Translations under genes and position numbers: made by a program
Part shown: one piece after another, positions 18,078-27,230 of the stretch
Numbering within the stretch: position 1 is the first letter of the stretch
Layout: each line of letters opens with the position of its first letter
The notes under the pieces: model-generated
Told to the model about the DNA's origin: nothing
Database searches by the model: none
The model's input: only the letters and a program-made list of their open reading frames with translations
NCBI GenBank assembly: GCA_963735885.1
Contig: CAVTMP010000010.1
Coordinates: 1-64,000, forward strand
Length of the DNA: 64,000 nucleotides
Reading direction: 5' to 3'
Origin: JBBSBL01 sp963735885
GTDB taxonomy: Bacteria > Actinomycetota > Thermoleophilia > Solirubrobacterales > Solirubrobacteraceae

Positions 18078-18698
18078 ATGGCCTCGTTGAGCCGGCGGAC
18101 CGAGCCGCAGAGCGCCCGCCGGGCCCAGATCGAGCGCAGCGTGATCGAGGCCACCCAGCGGCTGCTCGCCGGCGGCACGTCCTACGCGGAGCTGAACGTC
18201 GAGCGGATCGCCACCGAGGCCGGCATCTCCCGCACCGCGTTCTACTTCTACTTCCGCGACAAGCGGGAGCTCCTCATGCGGGTCACCGAGGACGTCGCCG
18301 CCCGGCTCGAGGGCGAGGCCGTCGGCTGGCTGGAGGGCCACGCCGGGCCCGAGGAGCTGGCCCCGGCGCTGGCCCGCATCGTCGGGATCCACCGCGAGCA
18401 CGGACCGGCCCTGCGCGCCGTCGTGGAGACCTCGGCCTACGACGGGGAGGTCGCGGTCTTCTGGCGCGAGCTCATCGGCCGCTTCGTGACCCGCACGACC
18501 GCGCGCATCGAGGCCGAGCAGGCCGGCGGGCGGGCGCGACCCGGCATCCCGCCCGAGCCGACGGCGTTCGCGCTGTGCTGGATGACCGAGCGGACGTGCT
18601 ACCAGAGCCTGGTTCAGGGCCAGCTGCTCGACGACGCGCTCCCGGAGGCGCTCGCGGCGGTCTGGATCGGGACGATCTACGGCCGCGAGGCCGGGTAG
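18078..18698 (+). CDS. TetR-family transcriptional regulator
   Basis: 206 residues. The N-terminal helix-turn-helix reads LNVERIATEAGISRTAFYFYFRDKRELL, the TetR signature, and the rest is an all-helical ligand domain. ATG 18078 is preferred: a TACGCT element at 18064-18069 ends eight bases before it, suggesting a leaderless mRNA, whereas an upstream GTG at 18045 lies inside the operator. The gene is divergent from the R2lox gene, so it probably controls that gene and itself. The ligand is unknown; R2lox biology suggests a lipid-like molecule. Confidence 0.9.
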   Translation: MASLSRRTEPQSARRAQIERSVIEATQRLLAGGTSYAELNVERIATEAGISRTAFYFYFRDKRELLMRVTEDVAARLEGEAVGWLEGHAGPEELAPALARIVGIHREHGPALRAVVETSAYDGEVAVFWRELIGRFVTRTTARIEAEQAGGRARPGIPPEPTAFALCWMTERTCYQSLVQGQLLDDALPEALAAVWIGTIYGREAG

Positions 18699-19915
18699 CC
18701 GGGCGCCTCGCGGTCGGGGGCCGCGGGCGGCGGCTCCGGCCCCTCGGCGCGGGGCGGCACCGCCTCCCACTCCCCCGTCTCGAGCTCGCGGCGGACCTCG
18801 AGCGCGATCTCGTGCTCGGACGTGTCCGGGTCCGCGCGCCGCAGCTGCCAGGTCCGGAGCCGGCCGAACTTGAGGATCTCGAGCGTCGCCACGACGTAGA
18901 CGCTCGCGGCCAGCGCACCGAGCAGCAGCGCGCCCATGAGGATCGACCAGCCCGTCCGGAAGTGGCCCGCGTCGTCCGAGTAGGGCACGAAGCGCAGCGC
19001 CACGGCGACGCCGGCCAGCGCCGCCGTCCAGCCGTACAGGTAGGCGACGGTGCGCCGCTGGCGAGAAGCCGATGCGCGCGAAGCGGTGGTGGAAGTGGTT
19101 GGCGTCGGCCTCGTAGACCTTGCGCCGGTACTTGATCCGCTTGGCCACGACGAAGCCCGTGTCGAGGAACGGGACGGCGAGCACGACGAGCGGCACGACG
19201 AGGGCGATCACGGCGTTCGTCTTCAGGGCGCCCTGCACCGCGGCGGCGCCGAGCAGGAGGCCGAGCAGGTTGGCGCCGGTGTCCCCCATGAAGATCGAGG
19301 CCGGCGGGAAGTTGTGCAACAGGAAGCCGAGCGCCGCGCCGGCGGTGAGCGCCGCCAGGACGCCGGCCGCGGTCCGCGAGAGGTCGAAGGCGATGATCGA
19401 GAAGGCCACCGCGCTGATCCCGCACACGCCGGCGGCGAGGCCGTCGACCCCGTCGCAGAGGTTGACGACGTTCATCAGCGCCACGAGGCCCGAGCACGGT
19501 CAGCGGCCCCCCGACGCCGTGCAGGTCGAGCGGACCGATGAACGGGAGGGTCACGTTGTCGACCTGGACCCCGCTCAGCACGACGACGAGCGCCGCGGCC
19601 ACCTGGCCCAGGAGCTTCCACTGCGGGGCGAGGTCGACGACGTCGTCGACGGCCATGACCGCGGCGATGATCGCGGCGCCGGCGAGGATCCCGCGCGTCT
19701 CGCCGTCCCACGGGCAGGAAGAGCACGCCGGCCAGCAGCGCGCCGGCGAGGATCGCCAGGCCGCCGAGGCGCGGCGTCGGGCGGTCGGAGAGGCCCCGGT
19801 CCCGCGGCTGGTCCACCGCGCCCAGCCGCCCGGCGAGGCGCGCGGCGAGCGGGGTCAGCAGCGCCGACGTGGCGCCCGCGACGAGGAAGGCGTAGAGCGC
19901 GTCGAGCTCGGACAT
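18677..19915 (-). CDS. WecA/TagO/MraY-type polyprenyl-phosphate sugar-phosphate transferase (frame broken)
   Basis: With three single-base corrections (extra base near 19061, 19488 and 19711) the gene gives one integral membrane protein with about ten helices. Conserved motifs are MAVDDVVDLAP, the catalytic NVVNLCDGVDGLAAG, FMGDTGANLLG and DANHFHHRF. The family moves a HexNAc-1-phosphate from UDP-sugar to undecaprenyl phosphate and starts wall teichoic acid, O-antigen or arabinogalactan-like polymers. The first base of each break is next to intact, highly conserved protein, so decay is unlikely. A basic, Glu-rich cytoplasmic tail ends the protein and its last 22 bases overlap the TetR gene end. 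Confidence 0.85.
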
Positions 19916-19993
19916 CGCGGTCGGCGGCGAAGCATGGCAGCCGCCGCCGACCGCGCCGCGGTCTCGGCGGGCGGCGCCGGCCGGCGCGGCGGT

Positions 19994-21292
19994 CTACACG
20001 ACCGCCGGCGCCCCGAGCTGCGCGTACAGCGGGTAGCGCTCGACGATCGCCCCGACCCGCTCGGCCAGCTCGTCGCGCGCGCTCGGAGAAGTCGCGGCGG
20101 TGAGCGCGGTGGCGAGGATGCGCCCGACCTCGGCGAAGTCGTCGGCCTGCAGGCCGCGGGTGGCCAGCGCGGGCGTCCCGATCGCGCAGGCCGGAGGAGA
20201 CCATCGGCGGGCGCGGGTCGAACGGGCACCGCGTTGCGGTTGACCGTGATGCCGATGTCGTGCAGCCGGTCCTCGGCCTGCTGGCCGTCGAGGTCGGAGT
20301 CGCGCAGGTCGACGAGCACGAGGTGGACGTCGGTGCCGCCGGTCAGGACGTTCACGCCGCTCGCCGGCGTCGAGCAGCTCCCGCCGCGACGACCTGGGCG
20401 CCCTCGATCGTGCGCCGCTGGCGCTCGCGGAAGGTCTCGGTCCCGGCGATCTTCAGCGCGACCGCCTTGCCGGCGATGACGTGCTCGAGCGGGCCGCCCT
20501 GCTGGCCGGGGAACACGGCCGAGTCGATCTTCTTCGCGTGCTCCTCGCGGCAGAGGATCATGCCGCCGCGCGGCGCCGCCGAGCGTCTTGTGGATCGTCG
20601 TCGTGACGACGTCGGCGTAGGGCACCGGGCTCGGGTGCAGGCCGGCGGCGACGAGGCCGGCGAAGTGGGCCATGTCGACCATCAGGTAGGCGCCGACCTC
20701 GTCGGCGATCTCGCGGAAGCGCGCGAAGTCGAGCTGGCGCGGGTAGGCCGACCAGCCGGCGAGCATGCAGCTTCGGCCGGCGCTCGCGCGCGATGCGCGC
20801 GACCTCGTCCATGTCGATGAGGCTGGTCTCGCGGTCGACCTCGTAGGCCGCGATGTCGTAGAGCCGCCCCGAGACGTTGAGCTTCATGCCGTGGGTGAGG
20901 TGGCCGCCGTGGGCGAGCTCGAGGCCGAGGATCGTGTCGCCCGGCTGCGAGCAGCGCGTGGTAGACGGCGGTGTTGGCCTGCGCGCCGGCGTGCGGCTGG
21001 ACGTTGGCGTGCTCGGCGCCGAACAGCTCCTTCGCGCGCTCGATCGCGAGCGTGCTCGGCGACGTCGACGAACTCGCAGCCGCCGTAGTAGCGCCGGCCC
21101 GGATAGCCCTCGGCGTACTTGTTCGTCAGCACCGAGCCCTGGCACTCGAGCACGGCCTGGGGCACGAAGTTCTCCGAGGCGATCATCTCGAGCGTCCGCT
21201 GCTGGCGGTCGAGCTCGAGGCGCAGCACCTCGGCGATCTCGGGGTCGACCTCGGCGAGCGGGCGGGAGAAGTAGGTCGGGGAGCTCGGTCAT
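19994..21292 (-). CDS. glyA: Serine hydroxymethyltransferase (frame broken)
   Basis: Removing about nine extra bases (near 20183, 20226, 20359, 20381, 20573, 20767, 20948, 21054 and 21281) restores a protein of about 430 residues, the right length. Motifs seen in pieces include ASENFVPQAVLE, NKYAEGYPGRRYYGG, AHGGHLTHG, DMAHFAGLVAAG, the PLP-lysine segment TTIHKTLGG and FPGQQGGPLEHVIAGKAVA. The enzyme converts serine and tetrahydrofolate to glycine and methylene-THF. An essential gene with this much conserved sequence is almost certainly intact in the cell. Confidence 0.92.
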
Positions 21293-21384
21293 CGCGGTCT
21301 GGCCCTCCGGGGCTCGGACTCGAGGCGGTCGGCGGCCCGCCGACGATACCAACGGGTCCTGGCGGCGTTCGGCCCGGACCGGCG

Positions 21385-22015
21385 TCACGCGAGCGCATCG
21401 CGGATCGCCGCCTCCGGCATCGCTCCGCGCCGCACGATCGCCCAGGCGTCCTCGACCTCGAAGCGGCGCAGGTCGAGCACCGTCGAGGGCGTGCCGGGCA
21501 GCTCGCCGCCGTCGAGCACCAGGTCGGCGCCCGCGCGGATCGGCGCCGGGACCTCGGCCAGGCGGCGCGCGTCGGGCCCGCCCGCCCGGTTGGCGCTCGA
21601 CTGCAGCACGGGCCAGCGAACGCCGGCGAGCGCGGCGAGCGGCCCGTCGAGCCGCGGCACGCGCAGCCCCAGGGTGCCCGGATCGGGTCCGCACGCCAGC
21701 GGCAAGCGGCGCGCCGGGTTCGGCAGCAGCACCGTCACCGCGCCGGGCAGGAGCGGCCCAGCGCACCGCGCGCGTCCGCGGGCCGAGCTCGGGGAGGGCG
21801 GCGAGCGCGAGGTCGCGCGCGAAGAACATGACCGCGGCCGGCCGGTCCGGTCGGCGGCCCTTCAGCGCGTACAGGCGCCGAACGGCGCCCTCGTCGTCGG
21901 GATCGCACGCGAGCCCGTAGACCGTGTCCGCCGGGAACACCGCCACCCCGCCGACGCGCATGCAGCGCTCGAACGTCGCGGCGTCGTCCGCGGTGAGCGC
22001 GACTCCGCCGCTCAC
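21385..22015 (-). CDS. Threonylcarbamoyl-AMP synthase, Sua5/YwlC type (frame broken once)
   Basis: One extra base near 21754 splits the gene. The corrected product of about 209 residues has FPADTVYGLACDP, RRLYALKGRRPDRP, LLPGAVTVLLP, GLRVPR and LQSSANRAGGPDARR, all family landmarks. The enzyme makes threonylcarbamoyl-AMP for the t6A37 modification of tRNA. GTG 22015 overlaps the prmC stop as GTGA. The order prfA, prmC, Sua5-type gene, glyA is widespread in bacteria. Confidence 0.88.
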
Positions 22016-22848
22016 CGCCGTCCCGTCACGACCCGCTCGATGCCCGCGAGGTCCGGCCGCACCGCGGCGTCCGCCCACCCGGCGCGCCGCAGGAGCGCCA
22101 CGACCGCCGCCGCCTGGCCCGCGCCGACCTCCAGCGCGACGCACGGCACGGCGCGCTCGGCGGCCTCGGCGGCGAGCCGGCGAATCGCGTCGAGCCCGTC
22201 GGGGCCGGCCGCGAGAGCGCGACGCGGGGCTCATGGCGGGCGATCTCGGGCGCGAGCCCGTCGCGCTCGGCCTCCGCGACGTAGGGCGGGTTGGCGAGCA
22301 CGAGCGTCGAGGCGGCCCGTCGACCCCGTCGAGCAGGTCGCCCTGGGCAAAGCCGACGTCGAGCCCGAGCCGCGCGGCGTTCGCGCGCGCGACCGCCAGC
22401 GCGTCGGCGCTGAGGTCGGTCGCGAGCACCTCGAGGTCGGGGCGCTCGTCCTTGAGCGCGAGCGCGACCGCCCCGCTGCCGGTCCCGACGTCGCACACCC
22501 GCGCCGCCGGCGGCGCGAGCTCGAGCGCCGCCTCCACGAGCAGCTCGGTCTCGGGCCGCGGCACGAGCGACCCGCGGATCGACGGTCAGCTCGAGGTGGC
22601 GGAAGCCCGCCGGCCGATGATGTAGGCGACCGGCTCGCGCGCGCGGCGCGGCGCGCGATCGCCGCGGCGAACCGCGCGGCCTCCGCCTCGTCGAGCGCGC
22701 GGTCGCGTCGCCGACGAGCGCCAGCGCTCGACGCCGAGCACGTCGGCGAGCAGCACCTCGGCGTCGAGGCGCGGCGTCGGCAGCCGGCGCACGGCCGAGC
22801 CGCGCCGCGCCGCCGCGCAGCGCCGCCGCGGACGGTCGCCCCGGGCGT
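22012..22848 (-). CDS. prmC: Release factor glutamine methyltransferase (frame broken, start unresolved)
   Basis: Several extra bases break this gene. Recognisable pieces in order are TPRLDAEVLLADVLGVERW, REPVAYIIGRR, VPRPETELLVEAALE, CDVGTGSGAVALALK and the NPPY catalytic motif with AEIARHEPRVAL-like sequence. PrmC methylates the GGQ glutamine of release factors RF1 and RF2, and prfA lies directly upstream. The 5' end is too damaged to fix the start codon; the coordinate given is the limit set by the prfA stop. Confidence 0.8.
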
Positions 22849-22849
22849 C

Positions 22850-23905
22850 TCAGCCGCGACGGCCTGGGCCTCGAGGCGGCGGCGCTTCTCGTCGTCCTGG
22901 AGCGCCGCGGTGAGCTCGTCGAGCTCGCCGGCGAGGATCTCGTCGAGGTTGTGGACGGTCAGCTTGATGCGGTGGTCGGTGACGCGCCGCTCGCGGGAAG
23001 TTGTAGGTGCGGATCTTCTCCGCGCGCTCGCCGGTGCCGACCTGCGCGCGGCGGTCGGCCGCCAGCTCCGCCTGCTGCTCGGCCAGCGCCCGCTCGTAGA
23101 GCCGCGCGCGCAGCACGCGCATCGCCTTCTCGCGGTTCTGGAGCTGGGACTTCTCGTCCTGCATCGAGACCACGATCCCGGTGGGCTTGTGGGTGATGCG
23201 CACCGCCGAGTCGGTCGTGTTCACCGACTGGCCGCCCGGCCCGGAGGAGCGGTAGACGTCGATCTGCAGGTCGTTCGGGTCGAGCTCGACGTCGACGTCC
23301 TCGGCCTCGGGCAGCACCGCGACGGTGGCGGTCGAGGTGTGGATGCGGCCCTGGGACTCGGTCTCGGGCACCCGCTGCACGCGGTGGGTGCCGCCCTCGA
23401 ACTTGAACACCGAGTAGGCGCCCTCGCCCTTGACCGCGAACGTGTAGGAGCCGTCGCCCGCGCTGATCGGCTCGGTGCCGAAGCCGCGCGACTCGGCGTA
23501 GCGCGTGAGCATCCGGTAGAGGTCGCCGGCCCACAGCCCGGCCTCCTCGCCGCCGGCGCCGGCACGGATCTCGACGATCACGTTCTTCTCGTCGTTGGGG
23601 TCGCGCTCGACCATCGCGAGGCGGATCTCGTCGTCCAGGCGCTCCTGGCGCTCGCGCGCGGACTCGAGCATCTCGCGCACCTCGGCGTCCTCGGCGTCCC
23701 CCTCCTCCAGCAGCTCCCGCGCGCCGTGCTCGTCGTCGACCGCGCGCCGCCATTCCCGCGCGAGCCTGGCGGCCGGCTCGAGCTCGGCGTAGGCCCGCCC
23801 GGTCGCGGCGTAGCGCTCGCGGTCCCCGATCACCTCGGGGTCGGTCAGCTCCCGCTCCAGCTCCGCGAAGCGCGACTCGATCTGCTCGACGAGCTGCTCG
23901 ATCAC
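22850..23905 (-). CDS. prfA: Peptide chain release factor 1 (one frame break near 3' end)
   Basis: About 350 residues. The stop-codon recognition loop has the RF1-type PxT motif (VPETESQGRIHTS), and the peptidyl-tRNA hydrolysis loop has SSGPGGQSVNTT. An extra base near 22994 shifts the frame after RTYNFP; corrected, the protein continues RRVTDHRIKLTVHNLDEILAG. The exact stop is uncertain: a TGA at 22850 is in the uncorrected frame. GTG 23905 has no ribosome binding site but a TAGACT element at 23913-23918 ends seven bases upstream, so translation is probably leaderless. Confidence 0.93.
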   Translation of the reverse strand: MIEQLVEQIESRFAELERELTDPEVIGDRERYAATGRAYAELEPAARLAREWRRAVDDEHGARELLEEGDAEDAEVREMLESARERQERLDDEIRLAMVERDPNDEKNVIVEIRAGAGGEEAGLWAGDLYRMLTRYAESRGFGTEPISAGDGSYTFAVKGEGAYSVFKFEGGTHRVQRVPETESQGRIHTSTATVAVLPEAEDVDVELDPNDLQIDVYRSSGPGGQSVNTTDSAVRITHKPTGIVVSMQDEKSQLQNREKAMRVLRARLYERALAEQQAELAADRRAQVGTGERAEKIRTYNFPRAARHRPPHQADRPQPRRDPRRRARRAHRGAPGRREAPPPRGPGRRG

Positions 23906-23947
23906 CCGGCGGAGTCTAGGTGCGGTGGCCGTCCCGGCTCCGGCGGC

Positions 23948-24985
23948 TCAGGCCGCGACCGCGGCCTCGGCCACGACGACCCGGTCGCGTCCCTGCTCCT
24001 TGGCGGAGTAGAGCGCGACGTCGGCCGACTCGAGCGCCCGCTCGAGCGCGACCGGCACGGCGTCGGCGACGCTCACGCCGAGCGAGATCGACACGTCGAT
24101 GCCGGCGGGCCGGGCGGCGCCGACCTCCTCCCGCATCCGCTCGGCCACGAGCGTGCAACCCGCGAGCGGCGTGCCGGGCAGCAGCACGAGGAACTCCTCG
24201 CCCCCCATCCGGTACACGGCGTCGCCGTCGCGCACGCACCCCTCGAGGATCTCCGCGACCTCCTTGAGGACGGCGTCGCCGACGGCGTGCCCGCGCGTGT
24301 CGTTGATCCGCTTGAAGTGGTCGATGTCGGCCATGATCATGCCGACGTCCCGCGACTTCGTCTCGCCGTGGTGGGCGAGCTCGTCGAACACCGGCCCGAG
24401 CGCCTTGCGGTTCAGCAGCCCGGTGAGCGGATCGTGGACGGCGTCGTCGCGGTGCTCGACGTCCGACGCCATGAGCACCGAGGTGAGCATCACGACGCCG
24501 CCGAGCAGCGCGAGCGGGAAGATCAGCCGCTGGGGCTCCTCGGCGACCTTCGCGGGGTCGACGCCGACGGTCACCGCGACCATGAGCGCGGCGGTGTAGA
24601 CGAGCCCGGCGATCATGCCGCGCCGGTTGAAGCGGGCGCCGAGCGTGACGGCCGGGATGGCCAGCCAGGCCACCGCGGGGCTCCCCGGGCCACCGGTCAG
24701 CGCGACGCTCACCGCGATGCAGGCCTGGGAGATCCCCCACGAGGCCGCGGCGCGGTACTCGGGGTGGCGCGCGAGCTCGATGTCGTGATCGGCGATCGTG
24801 AAGGCGAGGGCCGCGACGACGAGCGGAACCAGGGTCCAGAAGCCGAGCCAGGGGCCGGCCACGAGCAGCGCGGCGGCCAGGGTGACCATCACCAGACGGC
24901 GCGTGGGCCCGATCCGGAGATCCATGTCGAGGAGCCGGCGGCGGTCGGCCTCGGTGGGGCAGAGCCAGGTCCGCGGGGCCGACAT
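23948..24985 (-). CDS. Membrane-bound GGDEF diguanylate cyclase
   Basis: 345 residues. The first 175 hold about five or six membrane helices with no recognised sensor motif; the rest is a complete GGDEF domain. The active site is GGEEF at 261-265, and RDGD at 252-255 gives the RxxD inhibitory site exactly five residues earlier, so activity and product inhibition are both expected. The enzyme would make cyclic di-GMP. It is intact although neighbours on both sides are broken. It sits between yqhQ and prfA in an otherwise translation-related run. A GATAAC element at 24992-24997 ends six bases before ATG 24985. Confidence 0.92.
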   Translation of the reverse strand: MSAPRTWLCPTEADRRRLLDMDLRIGPTRRLVMVTLAAALLVAGPWLGFWTLVPLVVAALAFTIADHDIELARHPEYRAAASWGISQACIAVSVALTGGPGSPAVAWLAIPAVTLGARFNRRGMIAGLVYTAALMVAVTVGVDPAKVAEEPQRLIFPLALLGGVVMLTSVLMASDVEHRDDAVHDPLTGLLNRKALGPVFDELAHHGETKSRDVGMIMADIDHFKRINDTRGHAVGDAVLKEVAEILEGCVRDGDAVYRMGGEEFLVLLPGTPLAGCTLVAERMREEVGAARPAGIDVSISLGVSVADAVPVALERALESADVALYSAKEQGRDRVVVAEAAVAA

Positions 24986-25074
24986 GCCTCGGTTATCGGC
25001 GCGTCGCGGCACCGCCTGAAGCCGGCGCGGCGCCGGTTCACGCCATGGCGCGCGGTCCCCGAACGACATCCGGC

Positions 25075-26120
25075 CTACGCCGCGACCTCCACGCCCACGA
25101 GATCGTCGGAGTGCAGGTCGCCCCTCCACCGCGAGCACGGCGTCGAGCGCGGCGATCGCGACGGCGAGCTGCTCGGGGTCGGGCTCGCGCGTGGTGAGCT
25201 TCTGGAGCTGCAGGCCCGGCCACATCACCCCGCGGACCCAGCGCTTGCGGCGGTTGCGACCCGCCCACTTGATGATCTCGAACGAGAGGCCGGCGATCAG
25301 CGGGACGCCGACGATGCGCGAGAACAGCAGCCAGTACCAGGCCGGGAGGCCGATCGGCGCGAAGACGAAGATCGCCACGATCATGACGATGAGCAGGAAG
25401 CTCGTCCCGCAGCGCGGGTGGAGGCGCGAGTAGAGCGTGGCCCGTTCGGGGGTCAGCGTGTCGCCGGCCTCGTAGCAGGCGATCACCTTGTGCTCGGCGC
25501 CGTGGTACTCGAAGACCCGCCGCAGGTCGCGCAGGCGGGAGAGCAGCACGAGGTAGCCGAGGAAGATCGCCGTGCGCACGATGCCCTCGACGAGCCAGAA
25601 GAGCACCGCGGAGTCGAGCTGGTCCTTGATCAGCGAGGTCAGCCCGACCGGCACGACGAAGAACAGGCCGACCGCGAAGAGCAGGGCGACGACGACCGTC
25701 CCCACCCAGGCGCCGCTCGAGATCTCCTCCTCGCCCTCGGGCAGCTGGGCGTTGGCCGAGATGCCCAGCGCCTTGAAGCCGATCGAGAGCGACTCGGCGA
25801 GCGCGACGACGCCGCGGATGACCGGCCAGCGGAAGACCCGGTGGCGCCGGGCCCAGGCCACGAGCGGGTTCGCGGTCACCTCGATCTCGCCGGCGACGCC
25901 CTCCGGGCGCGTCGTCGGGCGCCGGCGTGCGCACCGCGACCGCCCAGGTCGAGACGCCGCGCATCATCACGCCCTCGAGCACCGCCTGGCCGCCGACCGG
26001 GGCGTCGCGCTGCGCCATGAGGCGCCCGTCGGGCAGGACGGTCCGAGGGGCGTCGGCCGTCGCGGGGCCGGCCCCGTTCGCCGATGCCCCCGCGTCCGCG
26101 CGCTCGGCGCGGGCGATCAC
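25075..26120 (-). CDS. DUF1385 membrane protein, YqhQ-like (frame broken twice)
   Basis: Corrections near 25124 and 25906 give a protein of about 348 residues with APVGGQAVLEGVMMRG at the start, four or five membrane helices and EYHGAEHKVIACYEAG and LHPRCGTSFL in the middle; this is the DUF1385/YqhQ family. Its function is not established. The family often stands beside rpmE and prfA, as here. The GTG at 26120 is 22 bases after rpmE; an internal ATG just before the GGQAVLEG motif is an alternative start. Confidence 0.85.
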
Positions 26121-26142
26121 GGAGCGCCCACCATGCCGCCGG

Positions 26143-26364
26143 CTAGCCGGCGGCCTTCTCGGCCTGGCGCTTGGCGGCGCGGCGCTGGAAGCGCTCGACG
26201 CGGCCGCCGGTGTCCACGAGCTTCTGCTTGCCGGTGTAGAACGGATGGCAGTTCGAGCAGATCTCGACGTGGATCTCGGCCTGGGTCGAGCGGGTCGTGA
26301 ACTCGTTGCCGCACGTGCAGCGCACGTGGGCCTCGACGTATTCGGGATGGATCTCGGTCTTCAT
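26143..26364 (-). CDS. rpmE: Ribosomal protein L31, zinc-binding type
   Basis: 73 residues starting MKTEIHPEY. The zinc ligands are in CTCG and CSNC, so this is the C+ form that stores zinc, not the zinc-free paralogue. The C-terminus is basic. A TAGACT element about 14 bases before the ATG gives a very short leader. It is probably the first gene of the minus-strand run to glyA and the WecA-type gene. Confidence 0.97.
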   Translation of the reverse strand: MKTEIHPEYVEAHVRCTCGNEFTTRSTQAEIHVEICSNCHPFYTGKQKLVDTGGRVERFQRRAAKRQAEKAAG

Positions 26365-26407
26365 GGCTCTCGAACGCCAGTCTAGCGAGCGACCCCGGGC
26401 CCGCCGC

Positions 26408-27154
26408 TCAGGCGGGGCAGGTGGCCGCGAGGGCGTTGTTCGCGCGGTTGGGATCCGCGATCAGGCCCGAGGGGTCGGCCACGACCCGCGGGGGCGCGGC
26501 CGGGTCGCAGGCCGGGCCGGTGAAGCGGACCACGTCCTGCTGGCCGGGCCCGAGGGCTCCCAGGCGCTTGGTGGCCAGCGCGGCGCCCCCCGCCTCGAGC
26601 GAGATCGTCGTGGCGCTCGAGCGGCCCCGCCCGAGGTTGCGCACGACCGCGACGTAGCGGAAGACGCCCAGGTGCTCGCCGGCGCGGACCGCGACGCCGA
26701 GCACGGCGAGGTCGGGCCGCAGGTCGCCCTGCACGCACGGCGCGGTGATCTTCTGCGCGACGCGCCGGACCCGGCCGCGGGCGTCGAGCCAGCGGAACCC
26801 GACGACCATGCGGTAGGTGGCCGGGGTCGGGAGGTTGTTGACCGTCTTGCGGACGAGGTAGCCCCCGACGCCGCGGTCGGAGTAGCTCCAGGTGGAGAGC
26901 CCGTCCCCGGTCACGCGGTGAAACCCGTCGGCGCCGGAGCGGCTGTAGAGGTCGAAGCGCAGCCCGAGGCGCCTGGCGCGCGGGACCGCGCGCAGCCCGG
27001 CGCGGACGGTCAGCAGCCGGGCGACCGGATCGGCCGAGCGCTGGCAGGCCACGAGCCTGGCCGAGTGCGGCAGCCGCCGGGCCTGCGCCGCGGCCGGCGC
27101 GAGCAGGGCGAGCACCGCGAGCGCGGCGACGAGCATGGAGACGGGGCGCTGCAT
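26408..27154 (-). CDS. Exported CARDB-like protein
   Basis: 248 residues with a signal peptide (VSMLVAALAVLALLAPAAAQA). The C-terminal 85 residues resemble a CARDB or APHP adhesion-type beta-sandwich: LRPDLAVLGVAV, VAVVRNLGRGRS, ALGPGQQDVVRF, and DPNRANNALAATC. The middle part is not recognised. Four cysteines could pair outside the cell. A GAGGAG sequence lies before ATG 27154. It is unrelated to rpmE downstream. Confidence 0.75.
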   Translation of the reverse strand: MQRPVSMLVAALAVLALLAPAAAQARRLPHSARLVACQRSADPVARLLTVRAGLRAVPRARRLGLRFDLYSRSGADGFHRVTGDGLSTWSYSDRGVGGYLVRKTVNNLPTPATYRMVVGFRWLDARGRVRRVAQKITAPCVQGDLRPDLAVLGVAVRAGEHLGVFRYVAVVRNLGRGRSSATTISLEAGGAALATKRLGALGPGQQDVVRFTGPACDPAAPPRVVADPSGLIADPNRANNALAATCPA

Positions 27155-27230
27155 GATCCGCTCCTCTAACCCCGCGTCACGCCGGAAGTTGCGTTCCGGT
27201 GAGGCGTGGGCGCCGCCGCCCGCGCGTGGC

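Noticed and set aside
21491..26020. A plus-strand open frame of about 1509 codons
   Set aside because: It runs antisense through prmC, prfA, the GGDEF gene and yqhQ, and has the Arg/Ala/Gly composition of a GC-rich shadow frame. The real genes on the other strand explain the region.
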